The notes under the pieces: model-generated
What the model was told of the DNA's origin: nothing
The model's database searches: none
What the model saw: the letters and a program-made list of their open reading frames with translations, nothing else
Made by a program: the position numbers and the translations under genes
Part shown: positions 50,502-59,326 of the stretch, piece after piece
Position numbering within the stretch: position 1 is the first letter of the stretch
Layout: every line of letters starts with the position of its first letter
DNA from: VRUE01 sp963702705
GTDB lineage: Bacteria > Actinomycetota > Thermoleophilia > Solirubrobacterales > 70-9
Direction of reading: 5' to 3'
Length of the DNA stretch: 64,000 nt
Assembly: GCA_963702705.1 (NCBI GenBank)
Contig: CAVPDR010000005.1
Location: forward strand, 1-64,000

Positions 50502-51535
50502 CGATCCAACTGTCCGGACTGGAGATCGTCGATGCAGTGATTCACGACATCCCCAGGCCCGAAACCGGCGAAACGCTCACCCTCACAGAAGCGCCGGTCG
50601 CGCTCGACCTCGAGCTGGAGACCTACTTTCGCGACAAGCTGAAGGAGTCGCTTCAGGGCCGGGGGCTCCACATCGAGGCAGATCCCGATCTGCCGACCGT
50701 CGTCCGCGACGGTGTCGCCACGATACTCGCCGACCCCGGGCGCCATGTCGAGGCCTCCCAGGCGATGGCAATGCACCTCTACGAGCTGCAAAAGAAAACC
50801 AACTCGCCCGGGCTTCTCACCGTCATCCGGGCCCGCGCCGCGAACCAGGACCTAATCGCGATCCTGAAGCTCGAGCGCGAGGTCGGCGTCCACGTTGTGA
50901 TCGATGAAGAAGGGGCCAAACGGGTGATCAACCTCGAATTCCTGAGGGACCTCACGCTGACCCGCAAGACCCGGGTGTTCAAGGCCGCCGTAGTCGAGCT
51001 GGCAGCTCGGGGGGAGCCGACGTCGATGCGGGGCCTCGCCTCCGATGATCAGCGCAGCCGCGCCGAGGGCCGCGGCCTCGCGCGCTTCTTCCTTCACGAC
51101 TTCCTTGGCTGCCAGCTGAGCGCCAGCGCCGAAAAGGCGACAAAGGACTTCTGGAACGCAACCCAGGCGTTCATCAACGACGATGTCGCCTCGCCGGAGA
51201 AGAAGGGGCGTTACCAGGTCGCCGTCCAGGCGTTCCTCGAGGAGCCCGAGGAGGATCTCCGCCCCGAGGCATTCATCCAGCGGGCGGTCGACCTAAACGA
51301 TCAGCCCAAGATCCGCCAGCGTGTGCGCGACGAGGGCCTTGAGCCGAGCGCCACCGTGCCCAAGGACACGGGCCTGATCGCCAGGAAGATCTCGGGTTTC
51401 CGGGTCATCTTTGCCCACGGGATGGCGCTGGTCGGTGGTCGCGAGGATCTCGAGCAGGAGCGCCTCGAGCTGAGTGAGAATGGATCGGGACCAACGACGA
51501 TTCGCGACGCGATCAAGACGATGTCGGGACGATAG
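50498..51535 (+). CDS. NA37/YejK-type nucleoid-associated protein
   Basis: 345 residues. The N-terminal segment LEIVDAVIHDIPRPETGETL, then LELETYFRDKLKESLQGRGL and a central VHVVIDEEGAKRVINLEFLRD fit the 37-kDa nucleoid-associated protein family, whose members bind DNA. The pairing with a small membrane protein on a mobile element is not the housekeeping context of yejK and suggests a defence or partition role. Assigned from motifs only. Confidence 0.6.
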   Translation: MTIQLSGLEIVDAVIHDIPRPETGETLTLTEAPVALDLELETYFRDKLKESLQGRGLHIEADPDLPTVVRDGVATILADPGRHVEASQAMAMHLYELQKKTNSPGLLTVIRARAANQDLIAILKLEREVGVHVVIDEEGAKRVINLEFLRDLTLTRKTRVFKAAVVELAARGEPTSMRGLASDDQRSRAEGRGLARFFLHDFLGCQLSASAEKATKDFWNATQAFINDDVASPEKKGRYQVAVQAFLEEPEEDLRPEAFIQRAVDLNDQPKIRQRVRDEGLEPSATVPKDTGLIARKISGFRVIFAHGMALVGGREDLEQERLELSENGSGPTTIRDAIKTMSGR

Positions 51536-51605
51536 TTGACATAACGACAGGGTCACCGACGTTGTAGCGGTGGCCATTACCGCGCAGCTGTGGCCCCAGC
51601 GGGTC

Positions 51606-52856
51606 TTAGTGAGCGATGTCGGAAAGGATCTGTTCTTGAGAGAGCAGCGAGATCCAGCGGTCTAGGTGCTCGAAGCTCGGGGCGGCGGCGCCGAGGTCGA
51701 TCAACGACCGGCGGACGACCCTGCCGGTCTCCTGAGCGTCGCGCAAGCGCTCGCGGACGAGGTCGAGACGAAGAGCGGGGGTCGGACATTGCCTGACATC
51801 GCCGACCTCGGCGTCTCTGGTGTAGAGGAAGTGTTGGCGACGGCGGGCTCCGAGGTCCTCAAACCCTCGGAACTGACAGCAGGCGCGATCGCAGACGAAG
51901 CGCGACCGCAGGCCTTGGCGCTTGAGGATCGCGGTCGCGTGCGCGCCTTTCATCGTCGTCTTCACAGCCTCGAAGTAGATCCGCTTGTCGGGCCCTCCGC
52001 CTTTTCCTTCACGGCGGCGCTCGCGTTCGCGCTCGCTCAGCGGACAGTTTAGCTGGGCGAGGTTGCTGGCCTCCGCCTGGGCGAGACCGGAGTCGAAGGC
52101 ATTGATGCCGAGTGCCTGTAGGACCAGGCCGAAGGCGCCGACCCGGCTGGCGATGACTGGGATCCCCTCGGTTGCGATGGCGAGCAGAAACTCTACGTAG
52201 AGGCGAAGCTTCTCGGGACTGTCGCGAACCGGATCGAACAGCTGCGGTTGCACGTAGGCGCCTGCGATTGGGTAGTCGAGCAGGCGGTTGACGACGAACT
52301 CCGGTCGCATCAGCGCTTGGCGCCCCGGCACCACCTGCGCGATAAGCGGCCGGCGGTCGATCTCAGGGCCCCCGTTGGCCGCGCACGCCTCCTCGAGCAG
52401 TCGGTCGTTGTGGGCGACCCACTGCTGGAAGTCGCGGTCGTAGTAGGGGAGCGCCGCGGAGAGGTAGTGCTCGCAGCGCTGGCGCTGGGCAAAGCGCAAG
52501 GCGCCGAGGGCGAGCTCCTTGGCCTTTGCCGCGTCGAAGCCCGCCGCGGTGATCGGCTCGTTCGGGGCATAGGGCAGATCCCGCAGCTGCTCTACTTCCA
52601 AAAAGCGCGGGGTGGTGAAGCGCTGGCTCTGCGGTTCAACCAGCCGCTTCACGCCGTCCTCGCGTAGGCGCTTTAGGAGCGGCGGGTCGGTCGCCGCGTA
52701 GCTGGCCTCCACGACCGCGGCTTGCAGCCGCACGCCTTTGTCAAAAAGGGTGGCGGCTAGGGCTTCCTCGATCGCACGCGAGTCGTGGCGGCTGACCCGT
52801 GGCAGGTAGGTCGGTTCGCTGAGGAAGTCCGGCGCAGGGTCTATGTTCTCGGTCAT
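51606..52856 (-). CDS. unknown protein with TIM-barrel-like and Cys-pair segments
   Basis: About 416 residues from ATG 52856 (TTG 52892 would add 12). The mid-region EGIPVIASRVGAFGLVLQAL followed by GINAFDSGLAQAEASNLAQL recalls barrel strands of tRNA-guanine transglycosylase-like enzymes (where a G-x-D-x-F-D-S pattern is typical). Near residue 330 it has FVCDRACCQFRGF, a possible metal site. Residues 90-230 are helical with an invariant-looking QALMRPEFVVNRLLDYP. Divergent from the RES-Xre pair. Function cannot be assigned. Confidence 0.5.
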   Translation of the reverse strand: MTENIDPAPDFLSEPTYLPRVSRHDSRAIEEALAATLFDKGVRLQAAVVEASYAATDPPLLKRLREDGVKRLVEPQSQRFTTPRFLEVEQLRDLPYAPNEPITAAGFDAAKAKELALGALRFAQRQRCEHYLSAALPYYDRDFQQWVAHNDRLLEEACAANGGPEIDRRPLIAQVVPGRQALMRPEFVVNRLLDYPIAGAYVQPQLFDPVRDSPEKLRLYVEFLLAIATEGIPVIASRVGAFGLVLQALGINAFDSGLAQAEASNLAQLNCPLSERERERRREGKGGGPDKRIYFEAVKTTMKGAHATAILKRQGLRSRFVCDRACCQFRGFEDLGARRRQHFLYTRDAEVGDVRQCPTPALRLDLVRERLRDAQETGRVVRRSLIDLGAAAPSFEHLDRWISLLSQEQILSDIAH

Positions 52857-52904
52857 TGGATCTGACAAACTAGATGACGTAGTGGACGACAAAAAGGAGA
52901 CGAA

Positions 52905-53243
52905 GTGGCGACTGACCTAGCCACCAGGCTGGAGCAGGCAAGCGGGAGGGTGGAGCTCGACCAGGCCGACCTCGCACGGGTCCTCGACACCAACCCGCGC
53001 ACCATCGCCCGCTGGCTGCACAAGGAGGCCTCGCCGCGGCCGGACTCGCGCGAGCGGGTGCTCGAGCTGATCGCGGTCTTGGAACAGCTCTCGGGAGTGC
53101 TGCGGGCCCAGGCGGCGCACGACTGGCTCTTCTCTCCAAATCAACTGCTCGACCACTACAAGCCGGTCGACCTCCTGCGCGAGGGCGATTACCGGCGGGT
53201 GCTCGGCGCGATCGACGCGATCGCCGAGGGCGTCTTCGTCTAG
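52905..53243 (+). CDS. Xre/MbcA/ParS-type antitoxin
   Basis: 112 residues from GTG 52905 with AGGAG seven bases upstream. Helix-turn-helix ADLARVLDTNPRTIARWLHK (about 26-45), then the DUF2384 C-terminal domain with NQLLDHYKPVDLLREGDYRR. Adjacent to the RES toxin, which is the standard RES-Xre arrangement. Confidence 0.85.
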   Translation: MATDLATRLEQASGRVELDQADLARVLDTNPRTIARWLHKEASPRPDSRERVLELIAVLEQLSGVLRAQAAHDWLFSPNQLLDHYKPVDLLREGDYRRVLGAIDAIAEGVFV

Positions 53244-53247
53244 CGGG

Positions 53248-53772
53248 ATGCCTTCCTCGCATCTGGTCGATGCCATCGACCGCCTCGACCCGGTCGCCTA
53301 TCGAGGCGAGTTGTTTCGCCACGTCGCTGCGGGGCGGCATCCCCTCTCGGGTGCTGGAGCCCGTTCCCAGGGCGGGCGCTGGAATCCGCCACAAAGCTTT
53401 GCCACGCTCTATCTCGCCGACGGAGAGGAGACCGTGGAGGCCGAGTTCAGACGGATGGCCCGGCGCCATGGACTCGACCCGCAGGCGTTCTTCCCGCGGC
53501 GGGTCTACCGCATCGAGGTTGACCTGCAGGCCGTGGTCGACCTCACCGACCCCGCCTCCCTTCCGGCAGCGCTGGCGAATCTCGATCTCTCCTCCGAGGA
53601 GTTGACAGGCACCCAAGCCGTCGGCGAGGCGGCTCAATACCTAGGGCGCGAGGCGATCCTTGCGCCCTCGGCGGTGGGTCAGGGTCATGTCCTCGCCGTT
53701 TTCATTGACCGCCTACTTCCGGACTCGCGGGTAGACGATGTCGACTTCAAGGTCTGGGGTGAGATCGACTGA
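53248..53772 (+). CDS. RES-domain toxin
   Basis: 174 residues. RES hallmarks: GARSQGGRWNPPQSFATLYL with the conserved R and W (about 38-57), followed by ADGEETVEAEF with the catalytic Glu, and a C-terminal RRVYRIEVDLQAVVDLTDP. RES toxins degrade NAD+ by phosphorolysis or hydrolysis. Its ATG is four bases after the antitoxin stop. Confidence 0.85.
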   Translation: MPSSHLVDAIDRLDPVAYRGELFRHVAAGRHPLSGAGARSQGGRWNPPQSFATLYLADGEETVEAEFRRMARRHGLDPQAFFPRRVYRIEVDLQAVVDLTDPASLPAALANLDLSSEELTGTQAVGEAAQYLGREAILAPSAVGQGHVLAVFIDRLLPDSRVDDVDFKVWGEID

Positions 53773-53823
53773 GATGCGTACTGCGAAGCCCAACTATATT
53801 GCCGGCCAGAATCCCAATCACTG

Positions 53824-55092
53824 CTAGATCTGCCGCTCGGCCCATCGACTCAACTCTTCCAACATCTCGGTCCGCTCCTTGGCACCGTTTCCGCAGGAGA
53901 GATCGTGGAGGAGCTCTTCCTCCTCGCCGATCGAATCGCCGAAGGCTTCCAGCGCATCGGAGAGGTCGGCCTCTGCCTCCTCGGCGCTCTCGGCGTTGAC
54001 GGTCACGCCGATGACACGACGTTCGCCGTGGGTCGCGACGACTCCGACCGGAAATGTCGCCTCCAAATATCCAGCGAGATCGCCCAACTGGGCAGTGGTT
54101 AGCGAAGCGAGAAGATCGCCGACGATGTGGAATGCGCCACTCCCTGTCTTGAAGTCTTGAGGGAGCCCGAATTTCTGGACGTCGACAGAGATCCGAGCCA
54201 TATCGGGGCTCGCCAGCAGCATGGCGTCCTCGTTGTCGAACATGGGCTGCTGGCGGGCGCCGTGCGGAAAGAGCTCTAGCGCCTCATTCTTCGCTGCCTC
54301 GGCACTCGAGGAGTCCAGGTAGTAGACCCACTGCGGCGGGATCCGCTCGAACTCGTCCAGCTCGAGCCAGTCATCCCACCAGCAACGGATGATGACCCGG
54401 AATCCCTTCTCACCGTTCCAAGCAACGGAGACCGAGGGACGCTCAACCGGCTCGACGACTCGAAGCTCCTCGGCAGGCGGCTCGGTCGAGGCAGGCTGCT
54501 CGCCGTACAATGGGTGTGGGGCAAAGCCCTGGCCGCCTCCATAGAACGGATCGAACCAATGGGCCACGCGCATGTCGGCCTTGCCGGCCTGGATGTTGAT
54601 CGGGTTGAAGCGGGCCAGGGCGGCGTCTGATGGCTCCTCCATCGAGAAGAGGTCGAGCACGTCGTCGTCTTCGCATACCTCATAGACACCGCGAGTAGCC
54701 TCGATGCTCGCCTGTGGGGCCTCGGCCATCTCCAGCCAGTCGATCGCCACTCGCCTCACCATCTCCAGGGCCAGCTCCTCGCCGAGACAGCCCGGCGGCA
54801 TCGCCTCCTCGGGCTGCGCCAGCTTCCAGCCCACGACGATCGCCGCCGCGCGCATCTTCTCGACGACGAGAGGCGTGAGAGCTGCTCGAATGGCTCGGGG
54901 AAAGAGCCCCAGCGGCCCAAAGTCCTCAAGGTCGGGCTCGGCGCGCTTCAGCTCCTCCATGGCCTCCTCAAGCGAATCCAAGACCGAGACGGCGCCGCGC
55001 TTCATCGCGCCCTGGGCAATCGGATCGTCGATGTTCCAGCCGGCAGCGAATGCCGGGTCCGGCTCGATGACTATTCGCCCTTCCTCCGCCAC
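53824..55092 (-). CDS. unknown acidic protein
   Basis: 422 residues, very acidic (MAEEGRIVIEPDPAFAAGWN, later VYEVCEDDDVLDLFSMEEPS). A central WWDDWLELDEFERIPPQWVY segment and a C-terminal Glu-rich helix are notable. I recognise no domain. Single gene facing the RES toxin gene; the start at 55092 is the first ATG of the frame. Confidence 0.55.
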   Translation of the reverse strand: MAEEGRIVIEPDPAFAAGWNIDDPIAQGAMKRGAVSVLDSLEEAMEELKRAEPDLEDFGPLGLFPRAIRAALTPLVVEKMRAAAIVVGWKLAQPEEAMPPGCLGEELALEMVRRVAIDWLEMAEAPQASIEATRGVYEVCEDDDVLDLFSMEEPSDAALARFNPINIQAGKADMRVAHWFDPFYGGGQGFAPHPLYGEQPASTEPPAEELRVVEPVERPSVSVAWNGEKGFRVIIRCWWDDWLELDEFERIPPQWVYYLDSSSAEAAKNEALELFPHGARQQPMFDNEDAMLLASPDMARISVDVQKFGLPQDFKTGSGAFHIVGDLLASLTTAQLGDLAGYLEATFPVGVVATHGERRVIGVTVNAESAEEAEADLSDALEAFGDSIGEEEELLHDLSCGNGAKERTEMLEELSRWAERQI

Positions 55093-55240
55093 GCCTAAGG
55101 GTTATAACCATTGTGGCTCTTGGTCGTCAGAGCTAGCTCGCGAGGGCCGACGATGTCATGGGCATGGGATTGAGGCGTCCGGGTTCGGTCCTAGCTTGGA
55201 AGCTGGTCTGTCAAGTGAAGAGCGCTGAGCGAAGAGAGGC

Positions 55241-56966
55241 ATGGTAGGCAGCGGAAGAATTGCCAGTGAGTGCTCACCAGGCGAGCGATTCTCGCTTTGC
55301 CGGCGCTGGGGTGATCCCGCTGACGATTTCGCGGATGTAGTCGTTCGAGGTCGGCGGGGACCCCGCGTGAGTGTCGAGATGCTGAGCGGTCCCGAAACGG
55401 GAGCGACGGCCAATGTCTTCGCATCCTCGCTTTGGGCGCCGGACCAGCTGGCATACGCGAGGGAGCGACGGGAGCGAGATCTTCGCATCGCCGAGCTGGA
55501 TCGTGAGCAGCCCGTGGACGACGTCTCGGAATTGGCGATGCAGATCCTCTGCCTGATCGCAACCGGCGACATCGTCATCGAGGACGAGGCAACTCTGGGG
55601 GTGCTCCTCTCCCAGCTGGGTCGTCCGATCCGGCTCGATGAGCTTCATGAGCTTGCATATGTGGACGGTGGCGAGGTCTCAGCACCGGCCGAGGCGTGGC
55701 GTGGGCTCTTCGAGGAATTCGCCCGCTCCATGCCGAGCCTGATCGAAGAGCGCGTCTCTGAGATTGCCTCGGGATGGTCGACGATCAGCGACGCAGAACG
55801 AGGTTTGGCGGTCGCGCGGATCCGCCAGTGGGCGGGGCTTCCCCCGATCGCCACTCCGCTCGAAGATTGCCCGTCCGCCGCGCGAGAAGGATGCGGGGAA
55901 GCGGATCACGCAGGCTATTGCGAAAGCGGCATCTCGCTTGCGCGAGTCTCCGGAGGCGAATGGCGAGTCTCTTGCGGAGGGACATCGTGCCTACCTCGAC
56001 GCCCGCAAGGCCCTGGCCGACACAACGTTGTCGGTGTCCAAGGAGATCGATGCCAGGCGGCAGATCGCGGGGTTCGCAGAGGGGCTGCGCGATTCCTCTG
56101 GAAGGGCGGCGGAGTCGCTCATGGCCTGGCTCCTGGGTCAGGTTGGCGTCCGTGGAGCCCTGTGTGACCACATTGTCTGGTCGGATTACTCCCCCCAGCA
56201 TCCTCGAACCCTGCACCTGTTTCCCGATGGGCATCTCTTCCCCGAAGAGGAAGGAGTTTCGCGCCGCTCTCCTGGCGCCGTGACAGCTTGCGGCAGGCAG
56301 ATCACTTTTCGACGCGCCTCCGCCAATACTTGGGAACGAGCGTGGAGAGGCGAGTGGCTTCAACACTACGAGGCGCTAGCTAGATACAGGAGCGAGCTCG
56401 AACGGGAGAAAGCAGAAGGAGGGCCGCCACGCAACCACCTCTTTGAGCCCGACTATGAAATGGCTCGGCGGATATGCCCGCGCTGCGCGGAGTTCCACGG
56501 GCTCTTCTTGGAGTGCCTTGAGTCCGCCAACGACGAAGCTCGCTGGCCGCCTTGGCGCTTGGCCGAAATCAGCGAGCGAGTGGGCCAGGCGCTCGGCAGC
56601 CAGCTCAGGGAAGAGCGGGAGATCGGAAGTATTGAGCGTGCTCGACAGGTGGCGCTGGAGCATTGGCTCCGCGAGGAGATCGGATCGATTGCGAGGGAGA
56701 TCAAGCGCCGCGGCCCAGGGCCGTTGCGCAGGCTGTTCGGCGAGCGCCTTTCCCGCTCGCCGTCGCTCTATGATCAGTGGGCCGCAGCATGCGATCAGGC
56801 CGGGCTCGAGCCGCATGAGCTGCTCAGCGAGTCGCTGTGGATCGAGACGCTCACCGAGTCGCTCGATCTCTTCGAACAAAGCGATGCTCAGAGGAGCGCT
56901 CGCCGCGACATAGAGGACCGAATCCGCAATGTTGTCGAGGCCCGGATTGCGGGCCTGCGCCGATGA
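55241..56966 (+). pseudogene. unknown gene with one frameshift
   Basis: The first frame (55241 to about 55880) encodes a protein of about 215 residues with AYARERRERDLRIAELDREQ and RGLAVARIRQWAGLPPIATP. At about 55887, in GCCGCGCGAGAAGG, the sensible sequence moves to the next frame and continues with KRITQAIAKAASRLRESPEA for 360 residues to 56966, including a C-x-x-C pair in ICPRCAEFHGLFLECLE. One indel, or programmed frameshifting, would join them into a protein of about 575 residues. I recognise no family. Confidence 0.55.
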
Positions 56967-57018
56967 TCGCCCCGCTGGCACCTCATCACAGGTTCCCGGT
57001 GGCTGGCAATAGAGAGAT

Positions 57019-57786
57019 ATGGAGATAGAGGAGCCAAGCCTCGAGGAGGTGATCGCCTTCGCGGGTGAGCACCTCGGCCTCGACCCGGAGCGGGATCCGC
57101 AGGAGATGCGGCAGCTCGCCGCCATCGGCCTCACGATCCGGGCGTGGCGAAACACCTCGCTGGAGGATCTGCATGCCGGCAGCCATCCAAGCGGCGGCTT
57201 TCCCGATTCGCAGATGATGCGCTTCAACATTGCCACCACTCGGGTGGTGTTTAGGCACATCGAGGATGACCGGTTCGACTGGAACGGTCTTCGGGCTGCG
57301 CTCATCGATCCTCGTCGCGAGTTGCCGGGCGGCTTCACCGTCGGGGGGCTGTGCGGGGAGGAGTTCGAGGAGCTGGCATCCGATATCGACGAGGCGCTGG
57401 CCATCAGTGAGCGAACCGAAGAGCGTCGAGGATTCCCGTACCTGCTGACCGTCTTTGCTCTGCAGGCCGGAATCTCCTACAAGAACTGGTACGGGTCGCC
57501 TTGGTGGCCTGATGTCACAGGGCGATTCATCGAGCTGGTCAACGATCCCGACTCTTCGGCATGGAGATACGACGAGCATCGTGAAGCGGAGCCTCGGGAA
57601 GTCGCCGACCGCGAGTCGCTGAAGCGAGTCTTGCTGGAGGCGCCAGAGTCTCTAGACGACGACAGCATCTACTGGTGTCTGACTCACGGCCTGAGTCGGC
57701 AGGCAACGTTCAGCGGCTTCGCTCGTTGGCGCAAGCGACGCGATCCGGACTGGGTGGATCCGAACCCGTCGCTTAGCGAGGGGTAG
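57019..57786 (+). CDS. unknown protein
   Basis: 255 residues from ATG 57019 with an AGAGATATGG upstream that is a weak ribosome-binding site. Features: SLEEVIAFAGEHLGLDPERD near the start, then SYKNWYGSPWWPDVTGRFIE with several aromatic residues. It follows the broken gene on the same strand and precedes the integrase on the opposite strand. No domain recognised. Confidence 0.55.
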   Translation: MEIEEPSLEEVIAFAGEHLGLDPERDPQEMRQLAAIGLTIRAWRNTSLEDLHAGSHPSGGFPDSQMMRFNIATTRVVFRHIEDDRFDWNGLRAALIDPRRELPGGFTVGGLCGEEFEELASDIDEALAISERTEERRGFPYLLTVFALQAGISYKNWYGSPWWPDVTGRFIELVNDPDSSAWRYDEHREAEPREVADRESLKRVLLEAPESLDDDSIYWCLTHGLSRQATFSGFARWRKRRDPDWVDPNPSLSEG

Positions 57787-57822
57787 CCGAGACAAGCTTG
57801 GCGACGGCAACTCGCAGGTGGT

Positions 57823-59004
57823 TCAGGGGTCCAGCTTCACACTTCGGGGGTCCAGCTTCACACCAGAAAACGCGTCGCTGACGAACTTGGCCTCGTGCTT
57901 CCGAGGTTCATAGGCGGCGTAGATCTGCGTTGTCCTTATGTCCTCGTGTCCCATCCACTCCTGGATATCTCGCAGCGGCACCCCTTTTGCCGCCAGCCTC
58001 GTCCCAAAGGTGTGGCGCAGATCCTCGAAGCGGACCTCGCGCACCTGGGCGGTTCTCAGCGCTGCCTTGAATCGCCGGTCGATGGGCGATGCGCTGAGCG
58101 CTTTGCCGGTGCGGGGATGTCCGAAGACGAGGTCCTCTCGATCCGAGTATGGAGAGCGGCCAAGGTGGCGGCGAAGCGCGGCCGCGACCTGCGGTGCCAG
58201 CGGCGCCGAGCGCGAGCTGCGCCGCGACTTCGGCCTGCCCCAGTGGCCGCGCACGTTGCTGCGGTTTACTCGGATCACCTCGGCATCGAAATCGACGTCA
58301 CGCCACTGCAGGGCCAGCAGCTCGCTCTGGCGAAGGCCGGTGAGCGCTGCGGTCAGGAACATCGCCCAGTCGGTGTGGCCGAGCGGCGTCGCATCCACGT
58401 CGATGCCCTCGAGCAGCGCGACCAGCTCCTCTTCGGTGAGAAACCTGATGTCCGAGCTCGGCTCGACCTGGGGGAACTGGACTTGGTCGCACGGGTTTCG
58501 CCGGCACCAGCCCTGGCGCTTGGCGAAGACGAAGATCTCCGAGAGCAGCTTGAGAGCGTTGAGGCGTGTCTTCGGCGCCAATTCCTTGCGCCGCATCACC
58601 CGGTCCAGCTCTTCGACATCGCGCCTCGTGAAGCGTTCGAGGGCGACTTCCTCCGCGCTCCACTGGAGGTGGGTCTGATAGAGCGATCGGTAGGTGGCGA
58701 GCGTCGTCGCCCTGCGGCCGATCGCCTCGAGGTGGCGCATCAGATGCTCGGCAGCCTGGTCGACGGTCACCGTCGTCTCCGGCGGCGGAGCCTCTTCGGT
58801 CACTAACCGCATGCGTCGCAACTCTGTCTCGGCCTCCGCCTTGGTGAGCCCGACCTTGTTGCCCCGCAGGCGTCTTTGCCCAACGCGGCGCTGCACGCGC
58901 GTCTTGCCGATGTACCAGCGCCCGAACCAGACTTCACGGCCTCCTGAGCGGGGGACCGGATACAGCGAACCGGTACCAGTGGCGCGGCGCGGTTTGGGAT
59001 TCAT
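57823..59004 (-). CDS. tyrosine integrase of unit 3
   Basis: 393 residues, homologous throughout to the unit-2 integrase: LTGLRQSELLALQWRDVDF (Arg), HTFGTRLAAKGVPLRDIQEW (His/Arg), MGHEDIRTTQIYAAYEP (His, Tyr). Start ATG 59004. The C-terminus has a small tandem duplication (VKLDPRSVKLDP) absent from the other. It lies 70-160 bp from the intact tRNA end, the usual attR position. Confidence 0.92.
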   Translation of the reverse strand: MNPKPRRATGTGSLYPVPRSGGREVWFGRWYIGKTRVQRRVGQRRLRGNKVGLTKAEAETELRRMRLVTEEAPPPETTVTVDQAAEHLMRHLEAIGRRATTLATYRSLYQTHLQWSAEEVALERFTRRDVEELDRVMRRKELAPKTRLNALKLLSEIFVFAKRQGWCRRNPCDQVQFPQVEPSSDIRFLTEEELVALLEGIDVDATPLGHTDWAMFLTAALTGLRQSELLALQWRDVDFDAEVIRVNRSNVRGHWGRPKSRRSSRSAPLAPQVAAALRRHLGRSPYSDREDLVFGHPRTGKALSASPIDRRFKAALRTAQVREVRFEDLRHTFGTRLAAKGVPLRDIQEWMGHEDIRTTQIYAAYEPRKHEAKFVSDAFSGVKLDPRSVKLDP

Positions 59005-59070
59005 GCTCTTTGCACGATTGGCAGCTCAAAGGCGCCCACCCCGCTGTTGAGCCATTTTACCGCCCTCCTT

Positions 59071-59090
59071 TGGTCCGCAATGGTCCGCAG
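59071..59090. repeat. right-arm repeat of unit 3
   Basis: TGGTCCGCAA and TGGTCCGCAG in tandem, matching the pair at 49521-49540 in unit 2. Candidate arm-type sites for the integrase. Confidence 0.6.
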
Positions 59091-59131
59091 TAAGGTTTTC
59101 CTCGGCGCTCAAGGGACCCACCCCTAGAACT

Positions 59132-59160
59132 TGAAAACCCCCGATTTACGGGGGTTTTCA
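59132..59160 (-). terminator. terminator of tRNA-Leu
   Basis: TGAAAACCCCCG (59132-59143) pairs with CGGGGGTTTTCA (59149-59160) around a 5-base loop. On the minus strand it directly follows the tRNA 3' end. Copied along with the tRNA 3' half in repeats A, B, C and D. Confidence 0.85.
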
Positions 59161-59161
59161 A

Positions 59162-59247
59162 TGCGGCTGAATGGAGTCGAACCATCACGACCCGTTCGGG
59201 TCACAAGGCCCTCAACCTTGCGCGTCTACCAGTTCCGCCACAGCCGC
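59162..59247 (-). tRNA. tRNA-Leu (anticodon GAG)
   Basis: Read on the minus strand: acceptor GCGGCTG pairs with CAGCCGC, the D arm is GGAACTGGTAGACGC, the anticodon stem-loop is CAAGG-TTGAGGG-CCTTG (anticodon GAG), a long variable arm (GACCC/GGGTC) and the TGGTTCGACTCCA T arm follow. CCA is not encoded. It is the integration target of the island to its left. Confidence 0.95.
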
Positions 59248-59326
59248 TTGAGGGGGCGACGATTCTAGATGTTTGTGGCTCCGGGGCGGTTTTGGTTGCG
59301 GCTGTCCGGGTTGCGCGGTACGCTTG

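Larger units (their letters stand above)
49584..59131. mobile_element. integrative element, unit 3 (9.5 kb)
   Basis: Runs from att repeat D to the terminator of the intact tRNA-Leu. It carries its own integrase (57823-59004) at the right end, a membrane protein with NA37, a RES-Xre module and five unknown genes. No excisionase was recognised. Being next to the tRNA it is probably the most recent insertion. Confidence 0.75.
32700..59161. mobile_element. tandem genomic island in tRNA-Leu(GAG)
   Basis: Bounded on the right by the intact tRNA-Leu gene and on the left by a VapC fragment and the outermost tRNA 3'-half repeat. Four such repeats at 32972, 34436, 49584 and 59132, plus a shorter one at 36421, divide it into nested or successive units. 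Two tyrosine integrases, each just inside the right-hand repeat of its unit, explain the insertion. Cargo is rich in toxin-antitoxin and putative defence genes. Confidence 0.85.
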
